Assembly (NCBI RefSeq): GCF_014858725.1
Contig: NZ_AQGV01000015.1
Coordinates: 682,001-746,000, forward strand
Length of the DNA stretch: 64,000 bases
From: Pseudoalteromonas aurantia 208
GTDB taxonomy: Bacteria > Pseudomonadota > Gammaproteobacteria > Enterobacterales > Alteromonadaceae
Direction: 5' to 3'
The translations under genes and the position numbers were made by a program. Shown piece by piece: positions 25,063 through 33,506 of this stretch. Each line of letters starts with the position of its first letter. The first letter of the stretch is position 1. The notes under the pieces are model-generated. The model worked only from the letters and a program-made list of their open reading frames with translations, searched no databases and had not been told where the DNA came from.

Positions 25063-26397
25063 CTACTTAATTGAGTCAAGCAATGAAGCATATTGATAAT
25101 AGGCCATTTGAGTGAACCGTCTAAATTGCGGAAATGGAAAATAGGGGACAGGTGTTTTATACATAGGTAAATTAGGGGGTTGGTATCCAGCAATTTGTTG
25201 TGCGAGGCGAAATGCAGCTTGTGCACTGAAGCTCACCCCTGCACCGCAATACCCTAGTATATAGCCAATGTTTTGATTAAAGTATACATGGGGCATGTCA
25301 TCAAATGTGGCGGCTATAAATCCACTCCAATAGTAATCGTGGTTAATATTTTTAAGGCATGGGAAGCAAGCTGCTAGTCCTTTTTTAAGGCCATTCAAAT
25401 ATTTAGAGTCATGCTGTTGCGCCGCAAAAACAGCGCCGCGTCCACCAAATAGTATTCGGTTATCGGGTAAAAGGCGATAATAATACTTAAGTGTCCGGGT
25501 ATCCATAGTGACTTGATGTGTTTTTAAACCTGTTTGAGCAAGCTCACTTTCTGTCAGCGCTCGGGTGACCATGATACTGCTGAGAATGGGCAGATAACGA
25601 TTATTGATGTCAGAATGTGTGAGCTTATTATTGTATGCGTTACCTGTATATATAATATTCTTCGCGGTAATTGGGATGTCATTAATATAGAGCGTGTATG
25701 ACTCATTTTGTTTTTTGGTATCTTGTACCAAACTATGCTCGTAAATTTTCACACCTGCGTTTAGCGCCATTTCTCTATACCCCAGTACCAATTTGAGTGG
25801 ATTAACACCGAATCCATCGGTCAATCGCATTGCGCCGTAAGCTTGCACATTACGCATGTAGTGGTTTTGTAGTTGGGATGATGTTAAAAACTGGGCAGAA
25901 TCCCCTAATTTTTGCATAAACAGGGCTTGCTCATTGAGGTTTTGCATGGCTTTGATATTATGCGCAACCTTTAGGTAGCCATTTTGTTGCTTGTCACATT
26001 GTATAGCGTGTTGATTTATGAGACTGGCAACGCGCGAAACTGCATTAGAATATTCACTATAAATATCTTTACATGTTTGCATTCCCCACTTTTTAGCAAT
26101 GTGTGGGTAGCTCAATCGACCTGCTCCTTTCAAAACAAACCCCGCATTTCGGCCACTTGCACCAAAACCAACTTGATTGGCTTCTAGAACACAGCAGCTA
26201 ATATTGTAGTGCGACGCCAAATAGTATGCGGTGAGTAACCCACTAAAGCCGCCTCCAACAATGGCAACTTCAAATGTTTGTGGCGTTGTAGGAGGTGATA
26301 ATGCATCAGGAAGAGATATCGTACTTGTCCAATAACTTTGCGCAAAAGGCTGACCTTGGCAATTGGCATGAGTGAGCGGATCATAATACTTTGGCAT
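25063..26397 (-). CDS. FAD-dependent amine oxidase/dehydrogenase (DAO family, PuuB-like)
   Basis: A 444-residue flavoenzyme of the D-amino-acid-oxidase family. The dinucleotide-binding motif is VAIVGGGFSGLLTAYYL near residue 48, followed by the acidic VLEANQVGFGASGRNAGFV, where GASGRNAGF is typical of gamma-glutamylputrescine oxidase-like enzymes. Near the C-terminus YYWSGFIAATFDDMPHV and GYCGAGVSF form the second FAD contact. Substrate is probably a secondary or primary amine such as a polyamine derivative, sarcosine or an amino acid. The ATG at 26397 is chosen over a TTG that abuts the previous stop. It follows a GNAT gene after 15 bases, so the two are probably one operon; acetylation plus oxidation of an amine is a plausible joint role (inference). 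Confidence 0.85.
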   Translation of the reverse strand: MPKYYDPLTHANCQGQPFAQSYWTSTISLPDALSPPTTPQTFEVAIVGGGFSGLLTAYYLASHYNISCCVLEANQVGFGASGRNAGFVLKGAGRLSYPHIAKKWGMQTCKDIYSEYSNAVSRVASLINQHAIQCDKQQNGYLKVAHNIKAMQNLNEQALFMQKLGDSAQFLTSSQLQNHYMRNVQAYGAMRLTDGFGVNPLKLVLGYREMALNAGVKIYEHSLVQDTKKQNESYTLYINDIPITAKNIIYTGNAYNNKLTHSDINNRYLPILSSIMVTRALTESELAQTGLKTHQVTMDTRTLKYYYRLLPDNRILFGGRGAVFAAQQHDSKYLNGLKKGLAACFPCLKNINHDYYWSGFIAATFDDMPHVYFNQNIGYILGYCGAGVSFSAQAAFRLAQQIAGYQPPNLPMYKTPVPYFPFPQFRRFTQMAYYQYASLLDSIK

Positions 26398-26412
26398 ATT
26401 TCTAGAAACCAA

Positions 26413-26970
26413 TTAAAACAGTAAAGTCATTTCAGCTGCTTGACATTGACATTGGTTACCGCAAATAGTGCAATAATAGTTGTCGACGAGACAATTCTCT
26501 AGCCATCTTTCATCGTGAACTGCGACAAGTTGCCCTCCTGCTTTTGTGAAGTACTTAATTGCCCCATTACCTGGGCTTTGTTTCCACAAATGTGCAACAC
26601 CCGCAAGGGCTCCTTGTTGGCGCAGTGCGTTTATTGATGCTTGGAGTAGTTTCGGTCCAATCCCTTGCCCTTGCGCAGTCGGTGAAATGGCAATACATTT
26701 AAAATAAGCCATTTGAGAGGGTAAAACCGGCCATTCTTTAGGGGTGCACCATTTATCAATTGTCCACTGTTGTGCTGAATAGCTGGTTCTAAAGCCAAGT
26801 AATTGCTCATTGTCATCGAGTGCGACGAAGCAGGCATTGATACCGTGCTTGGTTCCCATATCACACATCTTTTCTAGTCCCAGCCGATCTAAATAGTTTT
26901 CTCCATGGACTAAGTTTGCCAATGTGATCACGTCTTCATAGTGTTTATGTGTGATTGGAGTAATGATCAT
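26413..26970 (-). CDS. GNAT acetyltransferase with C-terminal cysteine cluster
   Basis: A 185-residue acetyltransferase. Motif A is CIAISPTAQGQGIGPKLL, with the canonical Q-G-x-G-I-G loop; motif B follows around YFTKAGGQLV. After the catalytic domain comes a short tail with CTICGNQCQCQA near residue 165, a C-x2-C-x3-C-x-C cluster that could bind zinc or a metal ion. That tail is unusual for a plain GNAT. The gene is first in a two-gene operon with the FAD amine oxidase. AAGGG precedes the start at proper spacing. The substrate is unknown; an amine or amino acid related to the oxidase substrate is the simplest guess. Confidence 0.85.
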   Translation of the reverse strand: MIITPITHKHYEDVITLANLVHGENYLDRLGLEKMCDMGTKHGINACFVALDDNEQLLGFRTSYSAQQWTIDKWCTPKEWPVLPSQMAYFKCIAISPTAQGQGIGPKLLQASINALRQQGALAGVAHLWKQSPGNGAIKYFTKAGGQLVAVHDERWLENCLVDNYYCTICGNQCQCQAAEMTLLF

Positions 26971-27143
26971 AATTAGGACCCTTCAAACTGCATTTATTAA
27001 CCATACTGCTAAATGAATAATAAATCTTTAATAAATTTATGATAATTGTGAATTTTTTTAATTTTTAATTTTTATAACTGAATCAGCTGATTACACGACT
27101 TTTTAACAGTTCTGGTCCCTTTTGGTAGGTCTTTCTTACCATG

Positions 27144-27189
27144 CACAATGATATTGGCTTATTGACAGCGATGTCATTGTGTTAATAAT
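27144..27189 (+). promoter_or_regulatory. Chitinase promoter with overlapping inverted repeat
   Basis: A consensus -35 TTGACA (27162-27167) is followed after 16 bases by AATAAT (27184-27189), five of six matches to the -10 consensus. Start of transcription near 27197 would leave a leader of about 60 bases. An 8-bp inverted repeat, CACAATGA (27144-27151) and TCATTGTG (27174-27181), brackets the -35 box and is a plausible repressor site. Confidence 0.5.
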
Positions 27190-27256
27190 GTAAATTGCTT
27201 GTGTCTTTCTCAAGTTGGGTACATGCAAAACAACATGACAAAAGGGAAATAAAAAA

Positions 27257-28702
27257 ATGCATAAATTAATTTTAACGGCTTTGGCTGTAAATATAGCGGT
27301 GGCAACAAATACGAACGCTATGACAATCAAGCCTGATCCACAAAATCCGACGGGTTATATTGTCTCTGGTACAGAATTAACCTCAGCTGAAAACAGACTA
27401 ACAATCGATCCTATGTACGATGTTTGGGCGAAAGCGCTTGAAACGAGAAGCAATGATATCGTAGAAGCAATTGTGCCAAATCGGGCTGGAAATCCAGTGA
27501 ATGTTAAACGTGTAGAACGCGTATTCCCGCAATCACAGTGGGACTTTTTAACCGCAATGGCAGCGCCTGAATACACATATACTCGATTTTTAAGAGCGAT
27601 AGGTAAGTTTCCTGCATTTTGTGGAGATTATACAGATGGTAGAGATGCAGACAAAATATGTGAAAAGTCCATTGTAACTGCATTTGCCCACTTTGCTCAA
27701 GAAACTGGCGGCCATATAGCAAAAGATAATGTGTCAGATAATCCTCAAGGATTGGAAGAATGGCAGCAAGCACTTGTGCATGTCAGAGAGATGGGGTGGT
27801 CAGAAGGACAGCCGGGTTATACTACAGGTTGTGGCCAAAATGATTGGCAAAATCAACGGTGGCCCTGCGCACAGGGTCAAGGTTACTTTGGACGAGGCGC
27901 AAAGCAGTTATCGTACCATTTTAACTACGGGGCCTTTTCTGAAGTGATGTATGACGGAGATGCAACCGTATTACTGAATAATCCAGGTTTGGTAGCTGAT
28001 TCATGGCTAAACTTGGCTTCTGCGGTATGGTTTTTCTTGACCCCTCAAGCTCCAAAACCTGCGATGTTGCATGTAATCGACCGAACTTGGGCTCCTTCGC
28101 AAAGAGAGCTTGCTGCTGGAATTGGCTATGGGTTTGGCACTACCATCAATGTTATAAATGGCGGTATTGAATGTGGTGAACAAAATAAAAATAAAGGGCA
28201 GCCGGTCAACCGTATTCGTTATTGGGAAGGGTTAGCAAACCATTATAATATTCCTATCGAAGCGGATGAAGAAAACACCTGTTGGCAGCAAATGCCGTAT
28301 GGCAGCTTGAATTTAGATGGTGCGACGGATGTATTGTTTACTAACTGGGATGGAAACTGGACTTATCATGCCGATAGGCCTGGAGGCTTCTCGTTTGAGT
28401 GTAAGCTCGTTGGATATCAAACTGCTTATTCTGCGTTAAAAGCAGGTGATTATAATAAGTGTGTTACTAATTATTATGGGTCACATATAGGCTGGCCAGA
28501 AGTGCGAGTGGTGCCGCATATCGAGCCTCCGGTAGATATACCGCCTGTTGACGGTGTTGCAGCTTGGAACGTAAATAAGGTATACCTAAAAGGTGAGCAG
28601 GTCAGTCACGAAAAAGCAATTTATGAGGCTAAGTGGTGGACCAAAGGAAATATACCTGAGCGAAATAAAGGTCCTTGGAAGTTTATTAAAGCAATCCCTT
28701 AA
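27257..28702 (+). CDS. Secreted GH19 chitinase with CBM5/12
   Basis: A 481-residue secreted chitinase. Residues 1-21 are a signal peptide ending NTNA. The GH19 catalytic domain occupies about 85-410: FAHFAQETGGH carries the general acid Glu149, VREMGWSEG a probable second carboxylate near Glu178, and YFGRGAKQLSYHFNYGAFS is the family signature. The domain continues through GIGYGFGTTINVINGG. A proline-rich linker (VDIPPVDG) leads to a C-terminal carbohydrate-binding module of the ChiC type, with AWNVNKVYLKGEQV and YEAKWWTKGN. It hydrolyses beta-1,4-GlcNAc links in chitin, a main carbon and nitrogen source for marine bacteria. AAAGGGAAAT precedes the start. It seems monocistronic with its own promoter and is followed by a 13-bp hairpin. 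Confidence 0.93.
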   Translation: MHKLILTALAVNIAVATNTNAMTIKPDPQNPTGYIVSGTELTSAENRLTIDPMYDVWAKALETRSNDIVEAIVPNRAGNPVNVKRVERVFPQSQWDFLTAMAAPEYTYTRFLRAIGKFPAFCGDYTDGRDADKICEKSIVTAFAHFAQETGGHIAKDNVSDNPQGLEEWQQALVHVREMGWSEGQPGYTTGCGQNDWQNQRWPCAQGQGYFGRGAKQLSYHFNYGAFSEVMYDGDATVLLNNPGLVADSWLNLASAVWFFLTPQAPKPAMLHVIDRTWAPSQRELAAGIGYGFGTTINVINGGIECGEQNKNKGQPVNRIRYWEGLANHYNIPIEADEENTCWQQMPYGSLNLDGATDVLFTNWDGNWTYHADRPGGFSFECKLVGYQTAYSALKAGDYNKCVTNYYGSHIGWPEVRVVPHIEPPVDIPPVDGVAAWNVNKVYLKGEQVSHEKAIYEAKWWTKGNIPERNKGPWKFIKAIP

Positions 28703-28713
28703 GGTAGTAACAT

Positions 28714-28745
28714 CAATAAGCCGATAACTTAGTATCGGCTTATTG
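28714..28745. terminator. 13-bp hairpin between convergent genes
   Basis: CAATAAGCCGATA and its exact complement TATCGGCTTATTG flank a six-base loop in the 52-base gap between the chitinase and the FG-GAP gene. No long T-run follows on either strand, but position and perfect pairing suggest a bidirectional transcript end. Confidence 0.65.
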
Positions 28746-28754
28746 AGATAGGCA

Positions 28755-30134
28755 TTAGTTTAAGAGGGTTTGAACCGTGTTATTACCTTCTTTATCGGTA
28801 AATTTAAATACGAAGTCATCTTTGCCATCAGAATTAATGTCGACCAGTAGGATATCATTGCTATTTTTTGGGAGTTTATGTTTTATTCTGGTGCGTTTTT
28901 TACTCAATAAAGAGTCTTCTTTACCGTGAAAAATACTGAGTGTCCTGCTAGAGCTACGCAGAATTGCATCTTGTTTTCCATCGCCGTTTACATCACCAAT
29001 AAATAAAGAGATTATTCTATCGTCGCCGTTCATATTAATTTCCATTTCAACTTCTTTTTCTAAAGTCGGCTCTGGTGGGAAATATTGATTATGTTGCTGG
29101 TAAAATCCAACGTCAATATCTATGTCTGTACTGCCTCCGCCCAAAGCCATTGCCGCGATAGTGCCAAAACCAATATCAGCTTGTAGTTTTTGCAATTCAA
29201 TTTTTCCATCACCATTAAAGTCGTGTTCAAACCTTAATTGCCCTGTGCCATTAGTTGTTGGTAATGCCACTAAGCTTGTTTCGAATTGGCCACCGGGCTT
29301 TCCCTGGTAAAGAGCGTAACTGGTATCCACTTTAATAGCGTCCATACCTTTGGTACGCGGTGCTTGACGGGTTACTAAATCAACAAACCCATCATTATTG
29401 ATGTCTTTTAATGCGTAAATTCTGCGTTTACCGCCGCCTTCTAATTGACCGAGTTGCACTGGGAGCGTTAAGTTTGATAATTGTTTGGCGTATCCAGTAT
29501 CGGTTGCATACAGTACTTGTGCTTGATATCGGGTATGAAACAATAAATCGAGTTTACCATCCTGATTAAGATCAATGACTTGAGGTGCAGGGTTTAATTC
29601 AATTTCGACTTCGAGTCGACTACCTTTAAAGTACCCAGATAAATCGGATTGTTTAGTAAACGGATGGGCATCGAATGCTCCTGTTTTTGACTGAATATAT
29701 AGCGTGGAGTGACTAATACCGGGTAGCATGATATCACTTAATCCATCGTCATTGGCGTCCAAAACAAAATCTACTTTATTGAAATTCCTTACTTTTAAAT
29801 GAGTAAAGAGGGATTGAGCTGAAATCAATGTTTTGTAGCTATCTTTGTGGCTACTAACGATACCATCAGGGGTTAACACCCAGGCCTGGGGGTGAGTATG
29901 ATTTGCTGATGTTGCATAATCAAAACCAATGGCATGTTTGGGTATTGATAATTCATGACTGGTGTTATTTTTAACATCAATAACAGCAAGCTGTTTAGCT
30001 TCATTATTGAAGGCATAAAGTATTTCAGATTGAGTACTCACTAATGGCTTCGAGGTTTTTATTGCAATAGGTTGGGAGGCGAATAAGCTTGAGCTGACCA
30101 AGGCTGCAGTAGCGGTAAGTATTAAGCGTGTCAT
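28755..30134 (-). CDS. Secreted FG-GAP/VCBS-repeat protein
   Basis: A 459-residue exported protein. The ATG at 30134 begins a clean signal peptide (MTRLILTATAALVSSSLFA); a GTG nine bases upstream is the alternative. At least six FG-GAP-type calcium-binding loops follow: DANDDGLSDIM, DLNQDGKLDLL, DINNDGFVDLV, DFNGDGKIELQ, DVNGDGKQDAI and DINSDGKDDFV. They are spaced by 40-80 residues, as in a beta-propeller of the VCBS/integrin-alpha type. No catalytic domain is attached. Such proteins are usually extracellular or surface-bound and act as calcium-stabilised scaffolds or in carbohydrate contact, but no specific role is established. It is convergent with the chitinase and transcribed alone. Confidence 0.85.
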   Translation of the reverse strand: MTRLILTATAALVSSSLFASQPIAIKTSKPLVSTQSEILYAFNNEAKQLAVIDVKNNTSHELSIPKHAIGFDYATSANHTHPQAWVLTPDGIVSSHKDSYKTLISAQSLFTHLKVRNFNKVDFVLDANDDGLSDIMLPGISHSTLYIQSKTGAFDAHPFTKQSDLSGYFKGSRLEVEIELNPAPQVIDLNQDGKLDLLFHTRYQAQVLYATDTGYAKQLSNLTLPVQLGQLEGGGKRRIYALKDINNDGFVDLVTRQAPRTKGMDAIKVDTSYALYQGKPGGQFETSLVALPTTNGTGQLRFEHDFNGDGKIELQKLQADIGFGTIAAMALGGGSTDIDIDVGFYQQHNQYFPPEPTLEKEVEMEINMNGDDRIISLFIGDVNGDGKQDAILRSSSRTLSIFHGKEDSLLSKKRTRIKHKLPKNSNDILLVDINSDGKDDFVFKFTDKEGNNTVQTLLN

Positions 30135-30319
30135 GATTCTCACTACGAAGATAATTATTGTTATTGTGTTTATAGTATTGGCTAAATTTTAACGGCAAAC
30201 AATTCAATACTTGTAAGAAGCTGTTACAAAGAGAATTCGATTGTTTAGAAGTAAGCTCGCTGTGAAACTTAAAAAAAGTTACAATTACGTCTGGATTTTA
30301 TTTTAGTTAGGGGTCTTCA

Positions 30320-31519
30320 GTGCACGCTGACCGTCAATCTGTTGAAGCTATTGTTGCTAGCTTGATACACATGTTCTCACACCAGCAATATGCTGACAAA
30401 GTGATTGAGCAAACGCTTGCCCAGCATCCTTTTTGGGACTTAAAAAGTAAAGAACGTTATGTTACGGATGTTTATAATGTACTGCGGTTTCGTCGTAAAT
30501 TAGATTGCGCGCTGGGAAGTACCCAAAGCCAGAATGTAGAGTTCTATGCTTGGCAGCTTTGGGTAGCTATGAAACTACTCGACGGTGTGGTATTGCCTGA
30601 GTGGCCGGAAGTGGTCCGAGTTTCTAGCGAGCAACTCAAGCAGAACTTGGCGCAAGCTACCGATGCACAGCAATACTCATACCCCGATTGGCTTTGGCAA
30701 AAAGGCTTAGATGAGTTAGGCGAACAATGGACAACCGTGGCGCAAGCTCTAAATCAGTCGGCTAAAACTTATTTGCGCACCAATACTTTAAAGGTCGATA
30801 GCAATACGCTGAGACAGACGTTGAGCAAATCAAATATAGAGACCCAAGTGCTGCCGGAGGCCGGACTTGAAGTAACACAGTATGGTCCATTATTTAAGAC
30901 CAATGCATTTCAAAGTGGGTGGTTTGAAATGCAGGATGCGGGTTCACAAAAAGTAGCTTTGTTATTGGATGTGAAACCGGGACAGAGGGTGGTCGATGCA
31001 TGCGCAGGTGCTGGTGGGAAAAGCTTACATATTGCTGCATTAATGCAAAATAAAGGTTATATATTGTCGATGGATATTCAGCAACATAAGTTAGATACGC
31101 TGAAAAAGCGGGCAAAGCGAGCTGGCGTACACACGCTTGAAACCCGTTTAATTAAAAATAGTAAGACAATAAAGCGACTGAAAGAAAAGTTTGATCGTGT
31201 TTTGTTGGATGTACCCTGCTCGGGTATTGGTGTGCTGCGTCGTAATCCAGATGCAAAATGGCATCTTAATAGTAATAGTGTAGATAATTTGATCACATTA
31301 CAAAGTGAAATATTACAGCGATACAGCCAAATGTGTAAAATTGGTGGGCGATTAGTATATGCCACTTGCTCTATATTACCGAGTGAAAACCAACTACAAG
31401 TAACCCAGTTTTTAGCTGAAAATAAAGCTTTTAAACTCATTGAAGAGCAGACTTTATTACCAGGGTATACTTCCGAATATGATGGGTTTTATATGGCCGC
31501 AATGGAACGAATTTCATAG
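30320..31519 (+). CDS. RsmB/NOP family RNA cytosine-C5 methyltransferase
   Basis: A 399-residue SAM-dependent m5C RNA methyltransferase. The N-terminal 140 residues resemble the NusB-like helical domain of RsmB. The catalytic part has VVDACAGAGGKSLHIAAL (SAM motif I), LSMDIQQHKLD, FDRVLLDVPCSGIGVLRRNPD, where the Cys in the PCSG loop releases product, and YATCSILPSENQLQV with the nucleophilic Cys. Both cysteines are present. The start is GTG at 30320, preceded by TTAGGGG. It stands alone and is not next to fmt/def as rsmB is in E. coli, so it may be a paralogue with a different rRNA or tRNA target. The fold and reaction are certain; the target base is not. Confidence 0.92.
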   Translation: MHADRQSVEAIVASLIHMFSHQQYADKVIEQTLAQHPFWDLKSKERYVTDVYNVLRFRRKLDCALGSTQSQNVEFYAWQLWVAMKLLDGVVLPEWPEVVRVSSEQLKQNLAQATDAQQYSYPDWLWQKGLDELGEQWTTVAQALNQSAKTYLRTNTLKVDSNTLRQTLSKSNIETQVLPEAGLEVTQYGPLFKTNAFQSGWFEMQDAGSQKVALLLDVKPGQRVVDACAGAGGKSLHIAALMQNKGYILSMDIQQHKLDTLKKRAKRAGVHTLETRLIKNSKTIKRLKEKFDRVLLDVPCSGIGVLRRNPDAKWHLNSNSVDNLITLQSEILQRYSQMCKIGGRLVYATCSILPSENQLQVTQFLAENKAFKLIEEQTLLPGYTSEYDGFYMAAMERIS

Positions 31520-31527
31520 CAGCCTTA

Positions 31528-32111
31528 TTATGTCATTAGTATCGATGCGACGGTAGCGATTGAGCAGAGATTATTGAGCCACCGCACCTGTAGGTGGCTT
31601 TTGAGTAGCATCCCCAATTTTGCACCTGCCAGTAACCATGCCGCATCAATATGCGCCACAACCGCTAAACATAGTAGCACAAGCAGTATTATGCCAAAGG
31701 GCTGTTCTTTAGTTGATTTTATCGGGATCACCACAGGTGTAAGAATGGTGATCAAAGATGCGTAAGCCTTTGGGTTAAAAATATTGAGTAGCAAACCATA
31801 CAAAAAACTTGGCACCTTGCTGTGTTTTAGTAGATCAGGGCTATTGCGCCAAAGTTTGACAGCGATGAACAATCAGTCGCTACCACATAACAAAAATAAC
31901 GCAGGGGGCATAGAATGCGTTTGCTTGAGAAATGTATTAAGCCCAATCCTCACGGTGATCATTGCAAGTAAGAACCCAACAAGAATGCTCAATAAAAAGG
32001 GCTGGCTTTGTCTGTAACCAAAACGAGTAACAGATGCCAATAGGGATATGGGCTCGGACTTCCAAAAAGCACAAGAGTCGTGAGCACAAATGAGGATATA
32101 GCTTGTTGCAT
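31528..32111 (-). pseudogene. LysE-family exporter, broken by a frameshift and a stop
   Basis: The minus strand encodes a recognisable LysE/RhtB-like exporter in pieces. A good start at 32111 follows AGGAGCAAGT and reads MQQAISSFVLTTLVLFGSPSP. The reading frame must then shift by one base near 32050 to continue as ISLLASVTRFGYRQSQPFLL and SILVGFLLAMITVRIGL. A TGA at 31873-31875 interrupts the same frame, after which LFIAVKLWRNSPDLLK and YGLLLNIFNPKAYASLI run to the stop at 31528. The order of helices and the NPKA motif match intact family members, such as the one at 51054-51683. Two independent lesions make a sequencing error unlikely. The remains look recent, because the rest of the frame is still well conserved. 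Confidence 0.85.
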
Positions 32112-32494
32112 ACTTGCTCCTAGCAATGTCCCAGTAGCAGAGCATGTTATGCTAAAAGTTCGGAGTCATATGCAGCAGTGAGTGAATATTTGCGTTAATT
32201 GGCGAGATTAGGCAAGTGGCGATAAAAAGCATCTGTATATAAGGCTTTAAACGAAGTGCAATCATTCAATAATTGTATTGTTTATTTATTAACAATAATT
32301 TAAGTGTGTGAGGATATGTCAAATAAGCCAATGATATTGACTTGCTTATTGTGAATTAACAGTCTCAATTTTTGAAAAATATCGTTCATTCTTTTTATAA
32401 AAAAATAGCTTCACGTTGTTGCAGTACCAATAGTGGCGAGAACATTGGGAGAGTCGCTGCCATAGTGTACGAAAAGAATGTTTGGAAATGGCAT
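32112..32494. other. Non-coding stretch between the LysE pseudogene and the EamA gene
   Basis: About 380 bases between divergent genes. The frame of the exporter is open back to 32372, but that part is not hydrophobic and lacks a binding site, so I treat it as leader. A small inverted repeat ATTGTT / AACAAT (32277-32282 and 32291-32296) lies in an AT-rich stretch that could be a promoter. Nothing else is evident. Confidence 0.4.
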
Positions 32495-33385
32495 ATGAAG
32501 AATGTAGGTGGTTTACTATTATTAGCGGCTATATGGGGCGGCTCTTTTTTGTTTATACGCATTGCGGTTCCAGCATTTGGGCCAGTGATGTTAATGGAAT
32601 TTCGTGTATTATTGGGGGCTATTTTTTTATCTGCTGTGGGGATAACTTTAAAGCAGCAACCGCAGCTTTGGAAGAGGAAGAAGCACTACCTTATTTTAGG
32701 CTGGTTTAATTCTGCATTGCCTTTTTTGCTTTTTGCATATGCGGCGCAGACAATTGAAGTATCTACGCTGGCTATATTGAATGCTACGGCCCCTTTCTGG
32801 GGGGTATGTATTGGCTATATATTGTGTAAAGAGGGAGTCGCTAAAGCAAGCTTGTTTGGGTGTGTATTTGGCTTAATTGGGGTTTCGGTTTTAGTCGGGG
32901 TTGATCTTAATGATCAGCAAGATGTATCTTATTTACCGACCTTTGCCACACTTGGTGCAACTTTGAGTTACGCCATCGCGTCGCATTATACTAAAGCGTC
33001 GGCGAATGTGGGGGCATTAAACAATGCACATGGCAGTCTTTGGGGCTCTGCCATACTCATCATCCCATTTATATTCATGTTTCCCTATAATATCAAGACT
33101 GACACGCAAGTTGTCTGGTCAGTACTCCTTCTTGGTCTTATCTGTACTGGCGCAGCCTATATTCTTTATTTTAAACTAATAAACGCTATGGGGGCACAGT
33201 CGGCTTTGTCGGTGACATTCTTGATCCCATTGTTTGGTGTGTTATGGGGATATTTAGTACTTGATGAAGCATTAACTATGTATACGTTCATTGGTGGCGC
33301 ATTCATATTAGTGGGGGTTGGGTTAGTGACTGGATTATCTCAGCAGGTGTGCAAAGGTGTGATATTTAAGCTGTGTTTTCGGTAA
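32495..33385 (+). CDS. EamA family (DMT superfamily) transporter
   Basis: A 296-residue inner-membrane protein with about ten helices in two EamA repeats. The ATG at 32495 (MKNVGGLLLLAAIWGGSFLFIRIAVP) is chosen because the first helix starts at once and GGAAA precedes it. The motifs IWGGSFLFIR..A....P, MEFRVLLGAIFL and, in the second repeat, GLICTGAAYILYFKLI and VTFLIPLFGVLWGYLVLDE are typical of RhaT/YdcZ-like exporters. Members export amino acids or other metabolites, but the substrate cannot be assigned. It is monocistronic and followed by two hairpins before the convergent nupC gene. The length is normal. Confidence 0.88.
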   Translation: MKNVGGLLLLAAIWGGSFLFIRIAVPAFGPVMLMEFRVLLGAIFLSAVGITLKQQPQLWKRKKHYLILGWFNSALPFLLFAYAAQTIEVSTLAILNATAPFWGVCIGYILCKEGVAKASLFGCVFGLIGVSVLVGVDLNDQQDVSYLPTFATLGATLSYAIASHYTKASANVGALNNAHGSLWGSAILIIPFIFMFPYNIKTDTQVVWSVLLLGLICTGAAYILYFKLINAMGAQSALSVTFLIPLFGVLWGYLVLDEALTMYTFIGGAFILVGVGLVTGLSQQVCKGVIFKLCFR

Positions 33386-33392
33386 AACGATA

Positions 33393-33412
33393 AAAGGGCC
33401 TTGCGGCCCTTT
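33393..33412 (+). terminator. GC-rich hairpin after the EamA gene
   Basis: AAAGGGCC and GGCCCTTT pair perfectly around a TTGC loop, eight bases past the stop of the EamA gene. The following T-run is short, but the A/T ends of the stem can serve as both A-tract and U-tract. Confidence 0.7.
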
Positions 33413-33437
33413 GGTGAAGTATCGTTCAAGTTAGTGT

Positions 33438-33463
33438 GATAGCCTTAACCCCTTAAGGCTATC
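33438..33463. terminator. 11-bp perfect hairpin before nupC stop
   Basis: GATAGCCTTAA and TTAAGGCTATC flank a CCCC loop, between the convergent EamA and nupC genes. No T-run follows on either strand. It probably stabilises or ends transcripts from both sides, mainly the nupC-udk message. Confidence 0.5.
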
Positions 33464-33506
33464 AACCAATTGTTTTGCAACTGTGTCAGTTTATCTCGTT
33501 AAGTTT

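Noticed and set aside
24996..25226. 76-codon frame at the end of the FAD oxidase gene
   Set aside because: It overlaps the conserved C-terminus of the oxidase in another frame and has no features of its own.
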